From: Pharus latifolius
Taxonomy: Eukaryota; Streptophyta; Magnoliopsida; Poales; Poaceae
Direction: 5' to 3'
Length of the DNA: 64,000 bases
Assembly: GCA_019359835.1 (NCBI GenBank)
Contig: CM033327.1
Span: 34,981,288-35,045,287, forward strand
Made by a program: the position numbers and the translations under genes. This document shows, one piece after another, positions 51,809-61,220 of this stretch (its first letter is position 1; every line of letters begins with the position of its first letter). The notes beneath the pieces were generated by a model. That model did no database searches. It was not told the DNA's origin and saw only the letters and a list, made by a program, of their open reading frames with translations.

Positions 51809-52336
51809 CTACTTATCAATACAACTGGTTTTTTCCTCAGCTCTAGCTCACTGCAGGTTTTTACATTACCGTCTCTCACGGCGATGCCCTCCCCTCGAGG
51901 AAGTGGGCTATCACAACCCAACAAGTCCCTACAATGGGAGTCCCACTCCTGTAGGGCGGCTTACGATCACCCCTCGTGGACTGAGGGTGTAAGCGGCAAC
52001 CCGGTCCTCAAGGACCGCGGTAAAGAGTCAATTTGAGAGACTAGTCCCCTACTCAAACACTCAGACCCATCGTCGGGCGCATCGTCCTCCAGGAGTCGAT
52101 TGTTGCCTTAGCGACATGGAGTTCTCGGATATTCTTTCTTGGAGATCTCATTCCCGGCTCCCCGTTTTCACAGCGACCGGAGGGTTTTCTCCCAAAAAAA
52201 TTATCCCCGGGAATTCCACTTTCTCGGATATTCTCTCTTGGAGATCTCGTTCCTGGCTCCCCGTTTTCACGGCGATCGGAGGGTTTTCTTCCGGAAAGAT
52301 TATTACTGGGAATCTCGGGTTTTCTTGGATGCTCTT
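51809..52336 (+). repeat. Copy Y spacer repeats, left of S2
   Basis: It is the homologue of 15640-16350 in copy A. CCCGGCTCCCCGTTTTCACR occurs twice, with a duplicated unit of about 110 bp (52125-52330) around TTCTCGGATATTCTYTCTTGG. No gene is seen. Confidence 0.7.
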
Positions 52337-53892
52337 TATTTTATCTAGGCCTTCATGCCTAACCCTAATTTTGATGATTAATGAAAACTAAGTGTTTTAG
52401 ACTGACTGTGTTTTTGAGACTGTTTGATACAGAGATCAGTTGGGAAGATATGCGAGATGAACAAGACGAACCCAACACAAAGGAAATAAAAGCACAAGTC
52501 ACAAGGAATATAACTGAGACGCAAGTCGCAAAAACGCAAAAGACCTAAGGTAATATTGTTTTTATTTTTACCGATCTCGTGTTTGGAGTCTCTCGGTCTA
52601 GGAAAATTATTTTTAGTTAAAACCGTACTATAAAGAGGGGTTGCAAAAGTCCTCTCTACATTTCCAACATAAACCGAGAAACTGAGGTCATTGCATTGCA
52701 TCCTTTTTGGTTGGATTTGACTTGAATTTGATTTTGAAAGATTTGGATTTTCAGTTGAGTTTTTGAGAGCAAAAGAGTTTTTCAAATTTCTAGAAATATC
52801 TAGGCAGATCTGGTTTTTTCTTCTGTTGACAAAAATGTAGCCCTTAAAATTATCTTCAAACGAGCTATTAAACACCTCTTTTGAATTTCTGGATTTAAAG
52901 TTATAGCTATTTTTGTTTAGGCTGATTGTCAGTTTGCTGAACTGACTATCAGCTTGAATGTCAGTTTGTGTTAACTAACAATTGTCCAGAGAGTGTGTTT
53001 TTTGGGCCAAAATTTTTTGTACTAAACTGACTGTCAGTTGGGGTTTCGACCACAATTGTTTTTATCTGAGTTTCTACTTGATTTGGTCGATATTTTGGTC
53101 AAACTAACTGTCAGTTTGCATAACTGACTGTCAGTTGGGGGTTTCAAGTTTCCTTAAATGACCACAAATGGCTAGCTATTTTTTATTCGTAAATTTTGTC
53201 GACCATTGTGCACGTAACTGACTGTCAGTTTCATGATCTGATTGTCAGTTTGTGCTGCTGATTGTCAGCCCTAGCTCCAACAGTTCTTTTGATCCTTGAG
53301 GATATAAATAGGGGCTTTGGGCATGTGTTTGATATAACAAGCAACATCATTCTCTTATACACTCTTGAGCTTTAGTTTTCTACACAAAATCTTGATCTGT
53401 TGATCAAGTCGAGTGTTTTCTGATCCACCAAGCATTCCAGTTCATTGCATTTGCATACTTGTAGTTTCTCGGTGCGTGTTTAGAGGTCTAGTGAAGACCT
53501 CGCTGCCTATTACTCTTGGTGAGAGCTCTTACCTAGAAGGTTCGGAGGCGTAGCCGTTGATCTCTCCGTTCGAAGATTGTTGGAGAGGCTCGGCAAAGTT
53601 GTACAAGGCATCGGTGCTCGCCTTTCCGGAGTGAACAAGGAGCAACCACTAGTTGATAATATCCTTTGTGGATATTGGAGCAAGACTCAATTTACTTGAG
53701 TGCTTCAACGAGGATTAGTGGAGATTGGGCGAGTCTCCGATACCTCGTAAAAATCAGTGTTTGCTCTCTCTATCTTGTCTTTTCAATATATAAATTGCTT
53801 TTGGTTCTTCTTTTTACAAAAACTTGTTTTTCATTTCAAGTTTTTAAAAGCCTCCTATTCACCCCCCTCTAGTCGGCATCCTTGATCCTACA
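52337..53892 (+). repeat. S2: Sirevirus-like solo LTR
   Basis: A single 1556-bp LTR runs from TATTTTATCTAGG (10 of 13 match to the S1 LTR start) to CTAGTCGGCATCCTTGATCCTACA. Flanks CTCTT (52332-52336) and TTCTT (53893-53897) differ at one base, consistent with an old target duplication. The first TG has become TA. It contains about seven copies of an ACTGACTGTCAGT palindrome at 52920-53265 instead of the CCGGACAATGTCCGG type. Confidence 0.78.
52920..53265. repeat. Palindrome array ACTGACTGTCAGT in the S2 LTR
   Basis: The 13-bp odd palindrome and close variants recur about seven times between degenerate AT-rich spacers. It lies in the part of the LTR that corresponds to the CCGGACAATGTCCGG array of S1, just after a TTTTTGTAC stretch shared by both. 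Confidence 0.75.
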
Positions 53893-54399
53893 TTCTTCCC
53901 CAAAGACCTCATTCCCGGCACCCCGTTTTCACGGCGACTGGAGAGTTTTCTCCCAGAAAAATTCCCAGAAATCTTGGGTCTCTCGGAAAGCTCTTTCCCG
54001 ACTCCCCGTTCTCACGGCCACCGGATGACTTCACTAGGAACTTCAAAAAATTGTTCCCGGAATTTTTTCCAGGCCCCCCTTCTCACAGCGACCGGGAAAA
54101 TTTCTCACCGGAACCTTTGGAAAACTTGAGGAAAACTTAATTGGAGAGTTCGTACCCTGGGGCTTTGTCACCTCCACAGCGCACGGGGTTACCCTCCGGC
54201 CCGCTGTGGAGGGGGGGTAACTTCTACCTAGGGATCACCCCGTTCCGGACCCGGACTATTCAAAAATTCACCCGGACTATTTGAAAACACAAAGTACACA
54301 AGAAAACTTAGCTTTATTGAAAACATTTAACCGAAGGACATCATCCCTCTCCGGTGGGCATCGTTACATTAAACGCGGTACGACCCGAAAGGCTCCTAC
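53893..54399 (+). repeat. Copy Y spacer, right of S2
   Basis: CCCGGCACCCCGTTTTCACG-type units recur at about 53915, 53998 and 54072. The block CACAGCGCACGGGGTTACCCTCC (about 54177) matches 16503 in copy A. A candidate poly(A) signal for the antisense transcript (AATAAA on the minus strand) is at about 54313-54318. Confidence 0.65.
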
Positions 54400-54788
54400 A
54401 CCTAATAATTCCGGAGGCCCTCTTGTAGCTCCCGTGCCAGGTCTCGATACAAGCTTCGTACACGACGCTGGGCCTCCCGGAGCACATCTTCGGGCCAATA
54501 CTCATAGCCCGCCGGTGGGAGTATTCAAAGCAGGGGAATCCTCTGGGACCCTGGCTACGGAGGGGATAGTTCGGCGCGGTGGTTGTCGAAGTTGTCCAGG
54601 TGCCACTCCGGATGCCACCGCAACCGGATTGGCTCCCGGGAAACACCCCTGCTGTGTCCCCCAGAGAAGAGGCTTAACAAGATGAAGGCATCCTGGGCAT
54701 CGCTCGGGTGACACCCGTCGGAGCTCGGAGGCTCCACCTCCGGAGAGGCTCCCCGCAACGTGGGGACGCCCCTGAGGTTACACCCCAA
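54400..54788 (-). CDS. Second small antisense ORF of T2 (copy Y), unknown function
   Basis: This is the homologue of 16790-17141. It contains DAQDAFILLSLF, then EPIRLRWHPEWHLDNFDNHRAELSPP. A tail region is related to the PPAGYEFWPEDV block of copy A but in a shifted frame (YSHRRAMSIGPKM). No family is recognised. It lies between the main antisense stop (54984) and the candidate poly(A) signal, so it could be a second product or a terminal exon. Confidence 0.4.
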
Positions 54789-55629
54789 CCTCAGGGAGCT
54801 TCGCCTAGGAGTAACCTCCCGGGAAACCTGGTAAATTCAATTCGAAGACTTAGCAAAAAATTTCATTTCTATTGCATTCAAAATATTTTTGTACAAGTGT
54901 CTGGGGCTTCTTCTAAGAAGCTACCGGGAGCGAAAACCCTAAGACAAAAAAAGAGGGGTCCTATCTAAAGGCCCAGGGGAGGCTCATACTTGTTCGTTGG
55001 TATCCTCCCCTCGGGAGGCTCCCGCTGGAACCGTAGCGTCCGCCCCTGGAGGCGCCGGCGCCGGGAATCGCACCCGAACTATCCGGTCGTAGAAGCCGCC
55101 GGTGAGCTACTCCACTTCTCGCCGAGATGGCTCGAAGAACTCCGGAAAGCTCCGGGGGATCTGGTCCCTGATCGCTCGGGCACCAACCCCCCGGTGCTCC
55201 CCGAGCCCGGCCGCGGCAGCCACCACCGGGATAGCCCGGCCCGTGCCCGGGCATCGGCAGCCTCCGGGATCACGGAGACTTGTGCGTTGAGAAAACTCAC
55301 AGCCTCTATGAGCGTCGCCGAGGCCGCCTCGGAGCTGCCTCCCTGGCCAAGGCTCACTCCGAGCCCCTCGAGGGCTGAGCGGACGGAGAGGCCCGCGTCT
55401 GTCACCTCCCGGACGCTGGAGCCCTCGAGCCCCAGAGGGCATCCTCCTTAGCCTTCGGCTCCCTCCAGAGCCGGTCATTGGCATTCTCGGAGGCGTGGAG
55501 CTGGGCCCGGACTCGGGCCAACTCTCGGAGCGCGCCGTCACGCTCCCCCAGGTAGGTGGCGGCCTTCCCCTCTGCCTCCTTTAGCGCTTTATCGAAGCGC
55601 GCTTCAATCCCCCAGGCGATGGCCGCCCC

Positions 55630-55702
55630 CTGCGAACGCGAGAGTTAGTCAAAATTCGGATTGGGATCCCTAAGAAAACAAGTTAACAGTACGAGGATGA
55701 AC
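55630..55702 (-). other. Intron 2 of the copy Y antisense gene
   Basis: GTTCAT donor after ATCCAG and CGCAG acceptor before GGGGCGGCC. Phase 0, as in copy A. Confidence 0.75.
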
Positions 55703-56672
55703 CTGGATATGGAGAGATTGAAGCTCTCTGTAGCGTTCGCAGAGCGTCCCTTGCGAGACGTAGTCCTGGACGTTTTGGGTCTGCAGGCCCTCCGCGAACC
55801 AGAAGACCTCCCCCACAGACAGCAGGGGGTCTCCCTTCAGACAACTCCGGTCCCATCGAGATCGCTGGCGGGCCCCCTCGCGATGGTCGCGGGGGTGATG
55901 AGGACTGGAGTGGCGGTGGCCGGTGTCCTTGCCACCGAAGAGGTGTCCGATGAGGAGGCCGACCAGCTCTCCGAGGGGGTACCTCCCCAGGGGGGATAAG
56001 GAGCCCTTTCCCCTTTTCGGGCCGTGGGGCCCCCGCGACCTCCATCGCCGGGGGGACCTCATAGACCAAGGGGCTCCCACCCTCGTCTACTGGCCATTCG
56101 ACGGGCGGAGGGGAAGCCTCCGTGAACCAAACCTCCGGCCTCTCCGGCTCGGGCGGCAACGGGGCCGCTAGGAGAGCGATCGCCGAAGGGGGCGGGGGGC
56201 ATAATCCTCTGAGTTGGATGCCCCCCCCCCCCCCCGTCATCAGCTGGCCCTTTTCCCCGAGCCTCTCCGGAGGCCTCGGGGAGGCGCGCGAGCTCCTGCA
56301 CCTCCATCACGCCCCCGGAGTTCTCCGGGAGGGGCGGCATCACTTCGCGCCGGGGAGGTGCCCGCGCGCACCTTGACCCGGGGGCTATGTCCTGGGCCTT
56401 CACGGGCGTAGAGCCCGGCGTCGTTGATGGACCGGGGGCCTCCTGAGCCTTGGCCCGCTTTGGCTCAGAACCCTCGGCAGCCTCCTTCCCCCTCTTGTGG
56501 GAACCGGGGGTGGGGAGAGGCGTCCTCGCCGGTAGCCTCAGCCCGAAGGCCTCGTTCACCAAGTTCTGAGGAGGACCCTCCCCGATGACGCGCACGATCC
56601 GCTCGTGCTCGTCAGCGTAATACCTCCAGAGGAGGTTTTCCGCCTTCTCCCGGGCGGCCGGATATGGCCGAA

Positions 56673-56731
56673 CTGCAAAAGGTAAGAGTTAGAAAAATTA
56701 ACGAAAGTGAGCAAAGTAACAGGGGACTTAC
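56673..56731 (-). other. Intron 1 of the copy Y antisense gene
   Basis: GTAAGT donor and TTTTGCAG acceptor. It has the same position and phase as the 72-bp intron of copy A, but its internal sequence is largely different. That is expected of an intron under weaker constraint than its exons. Confidence 0.8.
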
Positions 56732-57700
56732 GTCGGGTCACCAGCTTTTGCGGGGGCCGCTGTGCCGGGCACATCCCGATCCCCCTACTCTCGTGCGAGA
56801 GGGGGAGATCTTCAACAGCATCAGCTCCTCGGCGACGTCCCTCATGGAACGGACACCCCGGGAGCCCACCACTTTGCTGAGGAGCTTCAGCTCCTCTTCG
56901 GTCCACACTGGGGGCTTGGGGGTGGACGACCAGCTGTAGGAGGGGGGCTCCAGCAAGTACGTGACCTCGTCGTCCCGGACCCGGAGGTAGAACCACCTTC
57001 GAACCCAATCCCCCCAGTGGTCCCGGGAGGCTGCCACCGGGTACTCCGCTACCAGGGATGGCAGGAGCTAGATCATCATGAAGCCGAACGGGTACTTCGG
57101 CCCTCCCTTCACTAGGTGGGAGCTCCTCACCGCCGGCTCGTAAAAGTACCAGAACAACCGGAGCGTCGGCTCCCGTCCAGTGGCTGTCTCAAATAGCCAT
57201 ATGAAGAGGCCTATCCGAACGAAGGCGTTCGGCTTCAGGTGGTTCAGTGCCACCCCATACTCCCAGAGGAACTCCCGGAGCAACAGATGCACTGGGAGCC
57301 GGAGTCCGGCTTCAAGGAAAGCCTCGAAGACCACCAATTCCCCGGGCCTAGGGCGGGGAGCACCGTCTTTCTTCGAGGGGATCCGGATGTCCCCGTCCGT
57401 GACCACACCCCGGTCCACGAGGGACTCCAAGTCCCCTGATGTGAACTCGGAGGCCCAGAGGAAGTTCGCGGTGACTTCCTCCGGAGGCACCTCAGCTGCC
57501 TTAGTGTGGCCCTTGGGTCCCATGGATCTCTCCGGTGGCTTAGGCTCTAAAGAAAAGGGGCTTGGGTTTCCAGTGACTGAGCTTCTGGGATCGGCCTTCC
57601 GGGACTGAGCTTCCGGGAGAGGGCTACCAGGAGAGCTAAGAGCACTAGTGGAGTTTGAGGATTGAGGGTTGGAGTGACTTCTCTGGGTCCCTCAAGCCCC

Positions 57701-57708
57701 TATTTATA
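57701..57708 (-). promoter_or_regulatory. TATA box of the copy Y antisense gene
   Basis: The minus strand reads CCCCTATAAATAGGGG, 178 bp before the ATG at 57523. Copy A has the same box at 175 bp. Confidence 0.7.
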
Positions 57709-58011
57709 GGGGTCGAACGCAGCCCCGATGGGTGCCACGTGGCTCCTAATGATGCATCCATGCAGCCCAATCCAAACAGCACGTGGGAAACGAAGGGACA
57801 GGCACGCGAAACGAGGCATCGCCGATTTGAACCACGAGCGACCATTATGGCCGAACGGCACGCTCCCATAGAGACAAGGCCTTAATGAACGACGGCGCGG
57901 CCATAAATGCTTGGCGCGAGGATCGAAGCGTCACGGCTCCGGAGATCCGTCCTGGAGGAGATGTTCCCGGTAACATGGACCATCCCCTCCAGGGAATCGA
58001 GCATCGTCAAC

Positions 58012-58031
58012 GGAGGGCATGGGAGGGCTGC
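58012..58031 (+). other. Polypurine tract of copy Y
   Basis: GGAGGGCATGGGAGGGCTGC abuts the LTR start TGTTGCGGG. Confidence 0.7.
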
Positions 58032-58693
58032 TGTTGCGGGAAATCTCCGCAGGATCAAGTCTAGGTAAGAGTCCATCCAATTGGCCCCCCGGTGGCTCAT
58101 CTAGGGCGCCGCCATTTTCCCAGGGACAAGGCCCCTCGGTGGCTCGTCCCAGGCACTGCCTTTTGCCCTAGGACAAGGACCCCCGGTGGCTTGTCATAGG
58201 TGCCGCCATTTGCCCGGGAACAAGGCCCCCCAGTGGCTTGTCCCAGGCACCGACTTTTGCCCGGGGACAAGGCCCCCCGGTGGCTTGTCCCGGGCGCCGC
58301 CGCTCTTGGAAAGACCAGGGTCCCCGGTCCCGGGTCACGTGAGGATCACGCGAGGAGCGCCTCGGGAAATGGCGGACACCTGTCAAGCATCCAAGGCTCC
58401 TGACCGGAGGAAGGACGCTAGTGCCCCCCGATCCAATGGTGGGTAGCGGGGTAGTTTAGTCTTTTTGCATCTTTTGGGCCTAGATAGGTGTGCTCCAAAG
58501 CTACCTCTCCCCCGAGAGAGCTCCCCTAGCCAACTCCGGTCAGGAGCACGCCGACAGGACTAGGGCCTCCACTGAGGCCCGAACCTGTATAAATCTTCGT
58601 GTCACTTCCTATGTTTGCCCGACGGGAGGGGACCGTCTTTTCTTCTCTAGGATCTTCCACAAAACCTGTCGGGGTATTCGTAATACCACGACA
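58032..58693 (+). repeat. Copy Y 3' LTR (T2, short form)
   Basis: It is 662 bp, TGTTGCGGGAAATC...CACGACA. The array (58080-58310) has only about five units, of the GGGACAAGGCCCCCCGGTGG type. Compared with copy A, a stretch that holds the TATA box is missing near 58480. CAACT follows at 58694-58698. Confidence 0.88.
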
Positions 58694-59368
58694 CAACTTA
58701 ATTCCATGTTTATTCAAATTACAGAAAGTCTCAATGAGATCATTTACATGATTAGAGCTTTTCAAACTCTTTACAACCATATCATCAATGTAAGCTTCTA
58801 AATTATGCCTTAATTGAGATAGAAAGTCTTCTGCATCAAGCGCTGATATGTGAAACCACCATTCTTGAGCCCGAATGGCATTCAGACATAGTAGTAGGTG
58901 CCAAATGATGTGATGAAGGCAGTTTTCTCTTCATCTACTTCTGCCATGCTAATTTAATAGTACCCAGAGTAAGAATCTAGGAAGCTCATCAGTTTGTAAC
59001 CCACTATTGAATCAACCAACTAATTGATGCAAGGAAGGGAAAATCATCATTCAGACAGGCATTATTAAGAATTGTGTAATCGACACACATGCGCCACTTA
59101 CCATTAGATTTCAAGACCATGACGAGTTCGTGAGCCATTCGGGATGGTCAACCTCGCGAATGAAGCCAGCCTCGAGTTTATTTAACTCTGAACGAATGGC
59201 TTCTTGTTGATCAAGAGCAAAGTGTCTAAGCTTTTTCTTTATTGGTCACTATCTAGGATGAATTGCTAGCCTGTGCTCGATCACTTCCATTGGGACTCCA
59301 GCCATGTCGGATGGTTTCCACGCAAACACATCTGTGTTAGCTCGGAGGAAAGTAACGAGAGCAATTTA
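58694..59368 (-). pseudogene. Copy V reverse transcriptase fragment
   Basis: RT blocks are recognisable in shifting frames: the MCVDYTSLN equivalent near 59080, the palm block near 58960, and a catalytic YIDDMVVKS near 58770-58790. The end NDLIETFCNLNKHGIKL is cut by the Y LTR. Numerous stops and small deletions are present. It directly follows the TAG at 59369-59371. Confidence 0.72.
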
Positions 59369-60675
59369 CTATTTATCATCCATCCCTGACCCAATCTGAA
59401 TGGTTTTAGATGGGTCATCTGGGAATAAGGGAACCTGCTTGAGCTTTTTATCTAGTTGCGAGGTTACCTTGACCGCATCTGGTTCCTTGGTCGCCACCTT
59501 AACATCACGAAGGGGAAGTTGGTCGACCAACTCCAAGGATATGTGATCACAAGTAAGAGTCGTATTTACATTGCCTCTAACTGTGATCACATCTTTTGGT
59601 CTTGGCATCTTGATGCATTGATAAGCATAATGCATTGCCGCCATGAGCTTGGTGAGTGAGGGCCTACCAAAAATTGCATTATAGCTGAATCAAAATCAAT
59701 TATATGGAAAGTAATTAATTCTGTTCAAAAATTTTCTGGTCCTCCAAGTGTCACAGGAAAAACAATTTGTCCAATGGGCATCATCAAAGGACTAGGAATT
59801 ATCCAAAAAAAATGGGTGAGCCACTGGTTTGATTTTTGAACGATGTATTTGCATCTCATCAAGAGCTTTTGCAAATAATAGGTCAATAGAACTTCCACCA
59901 TCGACCAACACTCGTCCCACTTTAGTATTGCTAATAATGGGGGAAATTACCAAAGGAAGCCGCTGTGGTTGCGACAATCCTTTAGCATAATCTTCCCAGC
60001 TAAAGGTCCAGGAAGTCTCTGACCAACGGGGAAATTGAGGCTCTCCAGGCGAAGCTTCAATACTATTTACCCGTCGGTAACTAGATTTAAATTGACGCTT
60101 AGAAAAATAAGATGAAGACCCACCAAAAATTATATTAACATGATTACTGGGTACCTGGTATGGCATATCCTCATCTCCATTAGCATCCTTAATCCCACAG
60201 GATTGTCCTTGTTCTGGTATAGTGGGCATAGGTGCATTACCTTGATAAAAGTCCTCCAAGCACTTCAACCAAGTGCAACAATTTTTGAGGTCATGTCCAG
60301 AAACATTGTGCAACAGACACCATCTCTTATTTCCCTGCGTGTTATTTTGTTTTTTTGTATGGTCGCCATCACGACAACCAGAAGGAAGTTTATTATTTTT
60401 TAATGGAACTTTTTTACCTTTTTATTGTGGTTGTTTATCAATGACTGTGACCTCGTGGAATTGGAAAGCTCCATTCTTCTTGGGCTTCTTGGACTTTCCA
60501 CCCGTAGATGATTCAGATTTCTTGTTTGAATCATCATTGGTTTTGAGACCGGGCTGAGGAGGTAAATTGCCCTTATCCACCATCTTATTCCATTCTACAG
60601 CCTCGGCTGTGTTGGAATATCGATCAGCCATGTGGAAAAGCTCTGACAACGATCTCAGTAGATGGATACTTAACT
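59369..60675 (-). pseudogene. Copy V gag C-terminus and protease
   Basis: From the insertion of U at 60675: IHLLRSLSELFHMADRYSNTAEAVEWN, a Lys-rich linker (GGKSKKPKKN), then the zinc-knuckle-like HNVSGHDLKNC. The protease VLVDGGSSIDLLFAKALDEMQI (near 59880) has the intact DGGSS block, followed by GPKDVITVRGNVN-type blocks. It ends IQIGSGMDDK, then TAG at 59369-59371 and TAA. Frameshifts near 59790 and 60420 break it. Confidence 0.78.
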
Positions 60676-61220
60676 TGATCTGATTACAGGCTGGACCGGG
60701 TTTCTATCTAGCCTCGACCAGATGCTGCTTTGCCCTGATTGAAGTATAGATGGCTTCGTCGATACTTGATCAGATGCTAATATGCGGAATAACGGGATCT
60801 TACTCAGAATTACCGAAACCCAAGTTGATCAAAAAACAGTTCAAATGATAGCACGCTCTTTATTTCAAAGAGGGATCTTGTACACGTTGGACGTTAGGAC
60901 GCACTCGCCTACGTCGATGAACTATGAGGTCTAAGACTTCAATCTAGACTCGGATAATATTTGATGATCTAAACAAAGACTATTACAAAGTATTTATAGT
61001 CCAATCTATGAGTACATATCAGACTTAATAACCTAACTGTATTAGACTTGGACACTAATTAAACCTAACAGATAGGACTCAGTTATATATACTGATCGAA
61101 ATACAATCCGACCAGAGATCAGATCCATCTCATGAACCCTTTCCAAGGTCGTGAACCCATCCAAGGTCGCGAACCCTTCCGAGGTCACGAAACTTTTCTG
61201 AACTCGATTAGGTCGCGGCA
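60676..61220 (-). repeat. Copy U 3' LTR (C family)
   Basis: It matches C1-type LTRs from CTAATATGCGGAATAACGGG onward, while the left 100 bp (TGATCTGATTACAGGC...) is diverged. It inserts in the gag of V at about IHPPR. Boundaries are approximate because the second LTR is outside the window. GGTCGCGAACCC words recur at 61147-61185. Confidence 0.7.

Larger units (their letters stand above)
54984..57523 (-). pseudogene. Copy Y antisense accessory gene, three exons (Transposase_28-like)
   Basis: Exon 1 (57523-56732) starts MGPKGHTKAAEVPPEEVTANFLWASEF. It carries AGLRLPVHLLLREFLWEYG, LNHLKPNAFVRIGLFIWLF and HWGDWVRRWFYLRV. Intron 1 is 56731-56673 (59 bp, phase 1). Exon 2 (56672-55703) starts RPYPAAREKAENLLWRYYADEHERIVRVIGEGPP and becomes Pro-rich. 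Intron 2 is 55702-55630 (73 bp, phase 0). Exon 3 (55629-54984) starts GAAIAWGIEAR and ends EDTNEQV-stop, the same end as copy A. Breaks: TAG at 57069-57071 (Gln in copy A), a frameshift near 56800, others in exon 2 around the C run at 56222, and one in exon 3. Confidence 0.8.
40351..58693 (+). mobile_element. X/Y hybrid: T1 left half fused to T2 right half
   Basis: The left half (40351-44976) has a T1 LTR, gag, protease and RT. The right half (44977-58693) has T2 integrase, the T2 antisense gene and a T2 LTR. The two LTRs are unrelated and there is no shared target duplication (AACTC before, CAACT after). The flanks are RT of copy V on the right and the RNase H/integrase linker on the left, so about 1.3 kb of V is missing. 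The simplest reading is two separate insertions joined by a deletion. Confidence 0.8.
33655..60675 (-). mobile_element. Copy V: T1 Tat-type element with several nested insertions, continuing off the right edge
   Basis: Read on the minus strand: gag (60675 down), protease, RT, gap, integrase, opposing gene (34935-38070), purine tract, 3' LTR (33655-34625). It is interrupted by a C-family solo LTR in integrase, by the X/Y hybrid between RT and integrase, and by copy U in gag. The RNase H region is absent, explained by a deletion that also fused X and Y. The 5' LTR lies beyond the window. Confidence 0.78.
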
